Source: Hellea sp. (GTDB taxonomy: Bacteria; Pseudomonadota; Alphaproteobacteria; Caulobacterales; Maricaulaceae). Taken from it: DNA of 64,000 nt. Within the stretch, counting starts at the first letter, position 1. Every line of letters begins with the position of its first letter. A program made the position numbers and the translations under genes. The notes under the pieces were generated by a model that ran no database searches, was not told the origin of the DNA, and was given only the letters and a program-made list of their open reading frames with translations. Of the stretch, positions 40,159 to 48,846 are shown one piece after another. The stretch is from NCBI GenBank assembly GCA_023300105.1, contig JALZWM010000018.1, forward strand, positions 18,665-82,664, written 5' to 3'.

Positions 40159-40252
40159 AAGCATCAACATATACCTCCTTCTAACACTATCACTACTTAT
40201 AAAAAATATATAAGAAGAAGAATACCAAAGCGGATAAAATGGTTCATAAATT

Positions 40253-41287
40253 TTGACATCAAGTATTTTAAAAGTCTTATCAGGCGAAAAACAAGAAATA
40301 TCACCTATATGGATGATGAGACAAGCAGGTCGGCATTTACCTGAATATTTAGCTGTACGCGAAACAGCAAAAGATTTTATAGATTTTTGCTTTACGCCAG
40401 AAAAAGCAGCTGAAGTAACATTACAGCCAGTTGAACGTTACGATATGGATGCTGCTATATTATTTGCTGATATTCTTTTAATACCAATCGGATTGGGTCG
40501 GGAAGTAAAGTTTATCAAAGGTGTAGGACCTGTTTTAAATCCAATAGAGCCTAAAGACATAGCTAAACTAACTATAAATAGTGCAGCTGATAAGATATCG
40601 CCTGTTTATGATACAATAAACCGTGTAAAACGTAGATTAAATAAAGATAAAGCGCTTATCGGATTTTGTGGTGGTCCATGGACTGTTGCAACTTATATGA
40701 TTGAAGGAAGAGGCTCTCCAAATAAAGAAGTTGCAAAACGTTTTGCATATGAAAATTCTGAGGCTATGAATGATTTATTAGAGGCCCTTACTTTATCAAG
40801 TGCAGAATATCTAATTAATCAAGCTAAAGCTGGGGTTGATGTTTTAAAAATATTCGAAAGTTGGGCGGAAGGATTATCTCCTGATTTATTTGAACGTTTA
40901 GTTATAAAACCTACTAAGAAAATAATTTCTTTAGTTAGAGATGCCGGTATCGATAATCCCATCATCGGCTTCCCTCGTGGTGCAGGTTTAAATGCTGTAC
41001 GTTATGCTAAGCTTACAAATGTTACAGGTTTAGCAATAGGAACTGATACTCCCTTAGATACAGTTAGAGATTATCTTCCTGAAAATATGCCTTATCAAGG
41101 TAATTTAGATCCATTAGCACTTCGCGTTGGCGGAGATGTGTTACGTAAAGCCGTTCAAACGGTGATTGATACAGCGAGAGGTCCTCATATTTTTAATTTA
41201 GGTCATGGTGTTTCGCCTGATGTAAAAATTGAAAATGTTCATGCTGTGATTAATCATGTGCGTATGGGTGAGGGAAATTATGTCTGA
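40253..41287 (+). CDS. hemE: Uroporphyrinogen decarboxylase (TTG start)
   Basis: PIWMMRQAGRHLPEYLAVRE, FCGGPWTVATYMIEG, NLGHGVSPD. Confidence 0.97.
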   Translation: MTSSILKVLSGEKQEISPIWMMRQAGRHLPEYLAVRETAKDFIDFCFTPEKAAEVTLQPVERYDMDAAILFADILLIPIGLGREVKFIKGVGPVLNPIEPKDIAKLTINSAADKISPVYDTINRVKRRLNKDKALIGFCGGPWTVATYMIEGRGSPNKEVAKRFAYENSEAMNDLLEALTLSSAEYLINQAKAGVDVLKIFESWAEGLSPDLFERLVIKPTKKIISLVRDAGIDNPIIGFPRGAGLNAVRYAKLTNVTGLAIGTDTPLDTVRDYLPENMPYQGNLDPLALRVGGDVLRKAVQTVIDTARGPHIFNLGHGVSPDVKIENVHAVINHVRMGEGNYV

Positions 41288-41717
41288 TTTTTATAACTGG
41301 GCTAAAGCCCTACATTTGATTGCAGTTATATTCTGGATGGCTGGATTACTATATTTACCAAGACTTTTTGTTTATCATAGTCAATCTGAAATAGGCGGTG
41401 AACTTGAAATTAAAATGCTTGAAGCTGAGCAAAAGCTGATGCGTATTATTATGAACCCTGCAATGATTACTTCATTTATATTTGGATTGGTATTAATTGG
41501 TTACAATACTTCCAATTTAACAAGCACCATATGGTTACCTGTAAAATTACTACTTGTGTTTAGTTTAATGGGATACCATATTTTTTTATCTAAACAGAAA
41601 AAACTGTTTGCGGCCGGCATGAGACCAAAATCTGAAAAGTTTTTTAGACAAATTAATGAAGTTCCTGCAATTTTAACAATTATTATTGTTATAATGGTTA
41701 TAGTTAAACCCTTCTAA
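41280..41717 (+). CDS. hemJ: Protoporphyrinogen oxidase HemJ (start MSDFYNWAKALH at 41280, overlapping hemE)
   Basis: WAKALHLIAVIFWMAGLLYLPRLFVYH. Confidence 0.93.
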   Translation: MSDFYNWAKALHLIAVIFWMAGLLYLPRLFVYHSQSEIGGELEIKMLEAEQKLMRIIMNPAMITSFIFGLVLIGYNTSNLTSTIWLPVKLLLVFSLMGYHIFLSKQKKLFAAGMRPKSEKFFRQINEVPAILTIIIVIMVIVKPF

Positions 41718-41834
41718 AAGCCTTGACGCTTAATATTTTGCCGATTAAGGGCAAACATAATGATCGTCCTGATCATCTTCTCTTCCATAATTAGCACCAT
41801 AGCTGAAGAGATTTTCCTATATTAATGGATTACC

Positions 41835-43133
41835 ATGTCAGACACACTAAAATTAGATTTGGAGACAATGACATCTCTTAGTCTTCAAGATTTAAAAAAT
41901 TTAAAACCAGCAGAATTAATAGAATTTGCTGAAGAAGTAGGTCTTGAAAATGCAGGTTCAATGCGAAAACAGGATATTTTCGTTCGCGTTATGAAAGATT
42001 TAGCGGAAGATGAAATTCAAATTAATGGAGGGGGAGTTTTAGAAGTTCTACAAGACGGATTTGGCTTTTTAAGAGCACCTGAAGCAAATTATCTACCAGG
42101 CCCAGACGACATTTATGTTAGTATGGATCAAGTTCGTAAATTAGGTCTTCGTACAGGTGATACAGTATCAGGACAAATTAGAAGTCCGCAGGAAAATGAG
42201 CGTTATTTTGCCTTAACAACTGTTAAGTCAATGAATTTTGGGACGCCTGAACAAGCCCGTAATAAGGCACATTTTGATAGTCTAACACCACTATATCCTG
42301 ATCAACGTTTCCAAATGGAAATTGAAGATCCAACAGCTAAAGATATTTCTGGCAGAATAATTGATATAGTTTCACCTATTGGCAAAGGTCAGAGAGCTTT
42401 AATAGTTGCGCCTCCGCGCACTGGTAAAACTGTTCTTCTTCAAAATATTGCACATTCTATAGAAAAAAATCATCCTGAATGTTACGTCTTAGTTCTCTTA
42501 ATTGATGAACGTCCAGAAGAGGTAACAGATATGCAACGCTCTGTTAAAGGCGAAGTAGTATCTTCAACTTTTGATGAGCCAGCTACGCGCCACGTTCAAG
42601 TTGCAGAGATGGTAATTCAAAAAGCAAAACGCTTAACTGAACATGGTAAAGATGTTGTAATTTTACTTGATTCAATCACCAGACTGGGCCGTGCCTACAA
42701 CACAGTTGTTCCAAGTTCAGGTAAAGTTCTAACTGGTGGTGTTGATGCAAACGCACTCCAACGCCCAAAACGCTTTTTTGGCGCAGCGCGAAATATAGAA
42801 GAAGGGGGCTCACTCACAATCATTGCAACAGCTTTAATTGAAACAGGATCCCGTATGGATGAAGTTATATTTGAAGAATTTAAAGGTACAGGTAATTCTG
42901 AAATTGTTCTTGATCGTAAAGTAGCTGATAAACGTATTTTCCCAGCTATAGATATAACAAAATCAGGAACACGTAAGGAAGAGCTTCTTTTGGCTCCTAT
43001 GGAGTTACAAAAGACTTACGTCCTAAGACGGATTTTAAATCCGATGGGAACAATGGACGCAATTGAATTTTTATTGTCTAAATTAAAAGATAGCAAAACT
43101 AATTCAGACTTCTTTGACAGTATGAATACTTGA
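41835..43133 (+). CDS. rho: Transcription termination factor Rho
   Basis: [34 protein letters not shown]. Confidence 0.98.
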   Translation: MSDTLKLDLETMTSLSLQDLKNLKPAELIEFAEEVGLENAGSMRKQDIFVRVMKDLAEDEIQINGGGVLEVLQDGFGFLRAPEANYLPGPDDIYVSMDQVRKLGLRTGDTVSGQIRSPQENERYFALTTVKSMNFGTPEQARNKAHFDSLTPLYPDQRFQMEIEDPTAKDISGRIIDIVSPIGKGQRALIVAPPRTGKTVLLQNIAHSIEKNHPECYVLVLLIDERPEEVTDMQRSVKGEVVSSTFDEPATRHVQVAEMVIQKAKRLTEHGKDVVILLDSITRLGRAYNTVVPSSGKVLTGGVDANALQRPKRFFGAARNIEEGGSLTIIATALIETGSRMDEVIFEEFKGTGNSEIVLDRKVADKRIFPAIDITKSGTRKEELLLAPMELQKTYVLRRILNPMGTMDAIEFLLSKLKDSKTNSDFFDSMNT

Positions 43134-43169
43134 TATTTTTCTGATAAATCAGGAAAAATAAATTTAATT

Positions 43170-44183
43170 ATGTCTATGAACATTCTTATTTTTGGCGCGG
43201 GTTCAATCGGGTGTTATCTTGGTGGTCAACTTTTAAATGCTGGGTGTAATGTAACTTTACTTGGACGAGAAAAGTTAAAGAAGGATATTTTAAAAAATGG
43301 CCTAACTTTAACTCATTTTACTCGTGATACAATTTACCTTGGAAGCAGTGCTATTAAGTTTACAACGAATGAGAATTCTGTTGGTAAAGCGGACATTATT
43401 ATTGTCACAGTAAAATCTCAAGACACAATGTTAACTGCACTAACTATTGCAAAATTTGTACAAACCAACGCATTAATTATAAGCTTCCAAAACGGGGTTA
43501 GTAACGTAGGCGTTTTAAATCAGTACCTTCTACACAACAAGGTGCTTGGCGGAGTAGTCCCTTTTAATGTTACAGGAACGGGGCCTGGTAAGTTTCATTG
43601 TGGAACTGAAGGTGACTTAAGTGTGCAGAGCGGAGATATCCGTTTAGACCAACTTGTGAAAGCCTTTGCTATTTCAGAACAGGGTTTAGATCTCTACGAT
43701 GATATAATTGCTATCCAATGGGGGAAGCTCTTAGTTAATCTCAATAATGCTCTTAATACTTTAACAGGCGGAACTTTACGTAGCGGTTTAATGCAGCGTG
43801 ATTACCGAAAGGTACTAGCTAAACTTATTGAAGAGGGACTTTATGTTGTAAGGGCTTCAGGTGTTGAACCTGCTAATTTTGGTAAAGCATCTGCTGATAA
43901 AATGATTAAAGTTTTACGTCTTCCAAACATTATATACAGAATTATCATGAATAAAATCGTGAAAATTGATGCAAGTGCACGTTCATCTATGTTGGATGAT
44001 CTTGAGATGGGAAGACATGCGGAGGTCGATTACCTACAGGGCGCTATTGTAAAGCTTGCAAAACAGATGGGCAAAAATGCTCCCTATAATGAGAAAATTT
44101 TAAATCTCGTAAATCAAGCCTTTGTAGATGGTAAATCACCATATTTATTAGGTACAGATTTATGTCGTGAATTGGGAATTTGA
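43170..44183 (+). CDS. 2-dehydropantoate 2-reductase (ketopantoate reductase family)
   Basis: ILIFGAGSIGCYLGGQLLNAG, KLLVNLNNALNTLTG. Confidence 0.9.
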   Translation: MSMNILIFGAGSIGCYLGGQLLNAGCNVTLLGREKLKKDILKNGLTLTHFTRDTIYLGSSAIKFTTNENSVGKADIIIVTVKSQDTMLTALTIAKFVQTNALIISFQNGVSNVGVLNQYLLHNKVLGGVVPFNVTGTGPGKFHCGTEGDLSVQSGDIRLDQLVKAFAISEQGLDLYDDIIAIQWGKLLVNLNNALNTLTGGTLRSGLMQRDYRKVLAKLIEEGLYVVRASGVEPANFGKASADKMIKVLRLPNIIYRIIMNKIVKIDASARSSMLDDLEMGRHAEVDYLQGAIVKLAKQMGKNAPYNEKILNLVNQAFVDGKSPYLLGTDLCRELGI

Positions 44184-44210
44184 CTTAATTGTGATGTGTA
44201 AAAAATAAAG

Positions 44211-44256
44211 TGGCGACATTACGTAAACTGGGAGTGGTTATCACGTAACGTCGCCA
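44211..44256. repeat. Inverted repeat TGGCGACATTACGT...ACGTAACGTCGCCA (13 of 14 bp paired, 18-nt loop)
   Basis: Seen directly downstream of the panE-like gene. Confidence 0.75.
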
Positions 44257-44329
44257 TCATGCGCAATATCTAATGTAATCCAATAACCTTTGGGGAAAAA
44301 GGTGGATAAGATGCTTGCGTTGATACTAT

Positions 44330-44805
44330 TTAAGCAGCTTTGGCCTTACCGTTAGGTTTTGAATTGATTAAATTTGATTCATTAAAAGAAATTATTTTTG
44401 GTTTCTAAGCTTCTGGCAGTTCACGTTTTAGTGAGATAATTAAGAGACCATTTTTAAGATCTGCCCCTTCTACAAGAATATGATCAGCTAATTGAAAGCA
44501 CCGATCAAAACTGCGTTCGGCTATGCCGTGATGAAGGTATTCTGTTGCGTCATTATCTGATGTGCTTATGCGCGCTCCTGTAACTTTTAGCACATTTTCA
44601 TGACTTTCTATTTCTAGCTCATTTAATGAAAATCCAGCAATAGCGAGGTTGATTTTTTATGAGTGTTTTCAGTAAGTTAAATAACATTATAGGGCTGGTA
44701 ACTATTTCCAGCATTAACCTGTTGAGTCGCTGAATTTATCAAATTAGCCATTCTATCAAATCCAACAAAAGAATGGTAAAGTGGGGTAAAATAATAAAGT
44801 CTCAT
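44330..44805 (-). pseudogene. Hsp20/IbpA small heat-shock protein pseudogene
   Basis: Reconstructed: MRLYYFTPLYHSFVGFDRMANLINSATQQVNAGNSYQPYNVI*LTENTHK (frameshift at A6 tract) INLAIAGFSLNELEIESHENVLKVTGARI...[55 protein letters not shown]...KAKAA*. Family-typical [15 protein letters not shown] motif. Confidence 0.85.
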
Positions 44806-44997
44806 ATTTATTACATCCTTTTACCAATGTAAGTTTAGGCTTTCATTATGAGCAACCTTTCAGTTTCTAGACCCATTATCGGCGCCCCGTAGAAACAGGT
44901 GGGAAGGAGATTTCAGGTTTCAAGAGTAAAAACTGTATTTGAAGTTATCCATAATTAAGTTAGAAACAAATTATAAAGTATAAGACCAACGAAAGTT

Positions 44998-45876
44998 TTG
45001 ATGATGATTAAATTTTTAACGGGCTTAGCCCTATCAACTAGCGCACTAAGCCTAGTTGCGTGTTCTGGAGGCTCTCCAACAACAGAAACGAAAGCAGTAG
45101 CAGTTATTGAAAAGGCTGTGGCCTCAAGTACAACGATGGCAGATATAATGTCTCACCCGCGCCGGGCAGAAGAAGCGGCACGCGATCAATATCGTAATCC
45201 CGTTGAAACACTAAAGTTTTTTGAAGTTTCACCAGGTAAAACTGTCGCTGAAATTTGGCCTGGATGGTACACAAATGTAACGGCGCCTTATCTAAAAGAA
45301 AATGGTGGAAAATATGTTGCTGTTCTTTATCCAGAGGGCGTAAGTGACCGACTTGATAAACGTATTGCTGGTTTTAAAGAAAAATATTCTGATGCGGCGG
45401 TATATGGTGATATAGAATATGGAGCTTTTCTAAAAGATTCAGGTCCAATTTTACAGGCTGAATCTGTTGATGTTTTGCTTTCATTCCGTAATGTTCATAA
45501 CTGGATGGGGGGCGGTTATACTGATCAAGCCTATAGCGAATTTTTTAGAGCTTTAAAGCCTGGCGGAATTTTAGGCATAGTAGAGCATCGTCTCCCAGAA
45601 TCTGCAGTTCAAGACCCTAAAGGTTCAACAGGCTATGTCCAAGAATCTTATATGAAGGATATTGCTATACGTGCTGGTTTTGAATTTGTAGAAAGTAGTG
45701 AAATTAATGCTAATCCACGAGATACAGCAGATCACCCTTTTGGTGTTTGGACATTACAGCCGCGTTCTCGTTTACCTAAAGAAGGTAGTGATGAGGCTAA
45801 AGGTTTTGATGCTGAACTCTTCAAAAATATCGGCGAATCTGATCGGGCTACGCTCAAGTTCAGAAAACCTTTTTAG
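44998..45876 (+). CDS. Predicted SAM-dependent methyltransferase of COG4798 type, exported lipoprotein
   Basis: Lipobox LVAC; YRNPVETLKFFEVSPGKTVAEIWPGWYT; LSFRNVHNWM. Confidence 0.82.
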   Translation: MMMIKFLTGLALSTSALSLVACSGGSPTTETKAVAVIEKAVASSTTMADIMSHPRRAEEAARDQYRNPVETLKFFEVSPGKTVAEIWPGWYTNVTAPYLKENGGKYVAVLYPEGVSDRLDKRIAGFKEKYSDAAVYGDIEYGAFLKDSGPILQAESVDVLLSFRNVHNWMGGGYTDQAYSEFFRALKPGGILGIVEHRLPESAVQDPKGSTGYVQESYMKDIAIRAGFEFVESSEINANPRDTADHPFGVWTLQPRSRLPKEGSDEAKGFDAELFKNIGESDRATLKFRKPF

Positions 45877-45967
45877 AGCTGAAAAATAGAGTTGAAAAAA
45901 AAATAGCACTTTTGGAAGTGAAACCCCATATAGTTTGTAACACTTGCAGATATAAAAGGACATAATT

Positions 45968-46261
45968 ATGGAAAACGCAGATATCGCAACGAAAATGAGC
46001 GAAGCTTTAGAAAAAGCTGGCGGGACTGAAAAGTCAGTGAAATTTGATTTTGGTGATGACGGTTGTGTCTTCGCCTCTGGTACACAAGCGACAACAGAAG
46101 ATAATGATGCGGATTGTACAATCTCCGTTACGAAAGACGATTTCATAGCTTTGGCTGAGGGTAATCTTGACCCAATGATGGCTTTTATGTCTGGTAAACT
46201 CAAAGTAGCAGGCGATATGTCTGTTGCAATGGGTCTTCAGAGCATTTTCTCAAACATGTAA
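45968..46261 (+). CDS. SCP2 sterol-binding domain protein
   Basis: DCTISVTKDDFIALAEGNLDPMMAFMSGKLKVAGDMSVAM. Confidence 0.9.
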   Translation: MENADIATKMSEALEKAGGTEKSVKFDFGDDGCVFASGTQATTEDNDADCTISVTKDDFIALAEGNLDPMMAFMSGKLKVAGDMSVAMGLQSIFSNM

Positions 46262-46287
46262 GACCCGTAAGGGTTGAACATAATATA

Positions 46288-46309
46288 GGGGGGCTTTGTC
46301 CCCTTTTTT
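46288..46309 (+). terminator. Intrinsic terminator GGGG-CTTTGT-CCCCTTTTTT after the SCP2 gene
   Basis: GC stem plus T6 tract ending 3 nt before the next ORF start. Confidence 0.75.
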
Positions 46310-46311
46310 AT

Positions 46312-47280
46312 ATGATTGCAGCATTTCCCGAATTTGAAGAAGCTGAAATTATTCAGCCAGGTGGTCGCCCGTTACCGGAGACCCTAGAGCCGCGTATGCG
46401 GCTGTATTACATTAAAAATGGTGATGTGCGGCTGCGCGTGATGCACGCGACTGCAAATACTAATGATCCACGTGGCTCAATTATTTTCTCACCGGGCCGA
46501 ACTGAATTTATTGAGAAATATCTAGAGACTATTGCGGATTTTATAGATCGTGGTTTCAATGTGCTTGTTGTTGACCCGCGCGGTCAAGGTCTCTCTGACC
46601 GTATGCTTGAAGATAAGATGAAAAGTTACATTGATGATTATCAAACCTACGCTGATGATCTTGCTTTTGCGACTGAAGAGTTAGGACCGCTATTACCTAA
46701 ACCTCATATTGTTATGGGTCATTCTATGGGCGGAACAATTGCCTTGCAGTCTGTCATAAGCGGAGCAATCAATCCATCAGCTGTTATATGTTCGGCGCCT
46801 ATGTTGGGCTTATTTGATGTTGATACCCATATTATGAAATGGATAATACAGTTGTGTTCGGCATTAGGTTGGAAGACAAAAAACCTTCCATTTCAAAAAC
46901 AACGTAGCGGGTTACCCGTTCCATTTAACATAAATAAATTGACCTCAGATAAGGATCGTTACCGTCACTGGGCTTCCTATTTTCAAACAACACCGCGTTT
47001 GCGGCTTGGACCGCCAACCTACGGGTGGATTGTAGCTTCTTTTAAGGCAATGTCTTACGTAAATCGGAATGCGTCTGAGCTGAATATTCCTTGCCTTATC
47101 GTGGCAGCTGGAGCGGACCCTATTGTAGACCCTAAGTCAAATGAGACATTTGCTAAGAATGCAGGCGGAAGCTACGTGGTTGTTCCAGGCGCTATGCATG
47201 AGTTGTTTTTAGAGCGTGATGTATACCGTGATCAGTTTTTTAATGCTTTTGATAAATTTTTGATCGAACAAGGCCTGTAA
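46312..47280 (+). CDS. Alpha/beta hydrolase (monoacylglycerol lipase-like)
   Basis: GHSMGGTIAL nucleophile elbow, DPRGQGLSDR. Confidence 0.92.
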   Translation: MIAAFPEFEEAEIIQPGGRPLPETLEPRMRLYYIKNGDVRLRVMHATANTNDPRGSIIFSPGRTEFIEKYLETIADFIDRGFNVLVVDPRGQGLSDRMLEDKMKSYIDDYQTYADDLAFATEELGPLLPKPHIVMGHSMGGTIALQSVISGAINPSAVICSAPMLGLFDVDTHIMKWIIQLCSALGWKTKNLPFQKQRSGLPVPFNINKLTSDKDRYRHWASYFQTTPRLRLGPPTYGWIVASFKAMSYVNRNASELNIPCLIVAAGADPIVDPKSNETFAKNAGGSYVVVPGAMHELFLERDVYRDQFFNAFDKFLIEQGL

Positions 47281-47293
47281 GCAAATACCCGTC

Positions 47294-48346
47294 TTAGCGT
47301 CTTTTTTTAGCATAACCCGCAAGAGCCAATAACAAGCGTCCCGTAATTGCATCGCCTGGAGCTGCAGCTGTTTTGAGTTGTTTTTCAGCTTCCATAGTTT
47401 GAGATAAGGCCCGACGTAACATACGTCCAGGCCATAAGCGGAGTTGACCAAGAAAGGCCCGTTCTTGCATTTTGAAAACAGGAGGTCGAAGTGACTTAAT
47501 GGCCCCCTCTGGGCTTTCTCCGCTATCCATATTGGCGTTAGCTTCGATTAAACGTCCTAAGTGACGTTGAAGGCTACGAAGTATAACAGCGGAATTTATT
47601 TTGCCAGCAACAGCGCGTTTGAATTGTGCATCACACTCATGAAGCCGTCCATCCATTGCGCTCATAATAATGTCGTCAATAGAGACGCTTTGTCCGCCAG
47701 CAGCAAGTTTACGTATATCTTCGACTGTGATTTTTGCGCCAACTTGTGCGCCGTAACCCTTATATAGGGCTACTTTCTCTATTTCCCCGCGGGCCAAGGC
47801 ATGATCCCCGCTAAGTAAGGGAATCCATAAATCTAAAGCATCGCTTTCAATTGAAATAGATAAACCATTAAGCGTTGTGCGCACAAGGTTAGCAAGATCA
47901 TTTGCACTCGCTGTGTAGCATCCGATAGAAGCAAAATTTCCAGCCGCGTCAAAGGTTTTACGAACAGCAGAACGCGGACTTAAATCACCTGCTTCTATAA
48001 TAAGTTTAGCTTCGGCCTTTTTAGGGTCAGTATCAAAGGACTTGATGATCTTACTTATGGCCGCGCCGTTGCGCTCATGATCTAATCTCACGCGGACAAG
48101 ACGTGCATCTCCAAACATAGAGAGCGCCGACATCTCATCTGCTAATTTTGCTGGATCTGAGGCTAAGTCATCAGCTGTTAAAACGGTAGCCGCAAAGGCG
48201 TCTTCAGGGTTGTTGCAATAGGATTTAGCGAGTTGATTAGCACGCTCTTTGGCAAGGCCTCTATCTGGCCCATAAAATAAAACACCAATTATGTCAGTTT
48301 GCGGCGCTGATATGAAACGCGTGGCCCGCGTGCCCGTTAATTTCAT
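47294..48346 (-). CDS. holA: DNA polymerase III delta subunit
   Basis: FYGPDRGLAKERANQLAK; upstream lptE-leuS context typical in alphaproteobacteria. Confidence 0.93.
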   Translation of the reverse strand: MKLTGTRATRFISAPQTDIIGVLFYGPDRGLAKERANQLAKSYCNNPEDAFAATVLTADDLASDPAKLADEMSALSMFGDARLVRVRLDHERNGAAISKIIKSFDTDPKKAEAKLIIEAGDLSPRSAVRKTFDAAGNFASIGCYTASANDLANLVRTTLNGLSISIESDALDLWIPLLSGDHALARGEIEKVALYKGYGAQVGAKITVEDIRKLAAGGQSVSIDDIIMSAMDGRLHECDAQFKRAVAGKINSAVILRSLQRHLGRLIEANANMDSGESPEGAIKSLRPPVFKMQERAFLGQLRLWPGRMLRRALSQTMEAEKQLKTAAAPGDAITGRLLLALAGYAKKRR

Positions 48347-48846
48347 TTTTTTGAATTAGTGTAATAGCTGGCAAGTTTAATAAGCAGGCGGTCGGCTGCC
48401 TCTTTGGTGGTTTGTTGGAGCGCGCTTTTTTCTGCTGCAATCAAACCATAAGGGTCAAGCGGAGCTCCAAAGGTAGAAATAGCTCTAACCGAACCTTTCG
48501 TGAGGAGGTCACCCGTTTTTGTATCATTAAGCGTATAATTGACTGTAATAATAGAATCATAACGTGAGGCGACATCAATAGAATTGACGCCAAAACCTGC
48601 GCGTGAAAGCTGAGGGGTAAGTGTTAATACATGACGTCCTGTATTTTCGCCAATACGGTCTCTTAGGCGTTGCATGATAAAAAACCCAGCTTCTTTATCA
48701 CCTTGGTCGGCGCCGTCTGTGATTTTAATGCTGACATCTTCAAACTTGATGCCGCTAGCCACTGTTGAGGTTGCATGCAAGGGTGTAAACCCGCAACCAG
48801 TTATTAAAGGCAGAGCCATGAGGCTTATCAGAGTCTTTTTGATCAT
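48343..48846 (-). CDS. lptE: LPS assembly lipoprotein LptE
   Basis: Lipobox LITGCGFTPLHA; overlaps leuS and holA by 4 nt. Confidence 0.87.
   Translation of the reverse strand: MIKKTLISLMALPLITGCGFTPLHATSTVASGIKFEDVSIKITDGADQGDKEAGFFIMQRLRDRIGENTGRHVLTLTPQLSRAGFGVNSIDVASRYDSIITVNYTLNDTKTGDLLTKGSVRAISTFGAPLDPYGLIAAEKSALQQTTKEAADRLLIKLASYYTNSKK

Larger units (their letters stand above)
39829..40252. other. oriC: Putative chromosomal replication origin (oriC), AT-rich ppsR-hemE intergenic region
   Basis: Synteny hemE / oriC / ppsR-maf-aroE-coaE-dnaQ as in Caulobacter; DnaA-like boxes 39873-39881 and 40095-40103; IHF consensus 40044-40056; CtrA box 40144-40158; GANTC x3. Confidence 0.78.

Noticed and set aside
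44405-44593. 62-aa ORF as an independent gene
   Set aside because: It is the C-terminal fragment of the broken Hsp20 gene.
39000-46300. Genomic island by low GC
   Set aside because: The region carries hemE, hemJ, rho and the proposed oriC, with no integrase, tRNA or transposase; composition is better explained by origin proximity.
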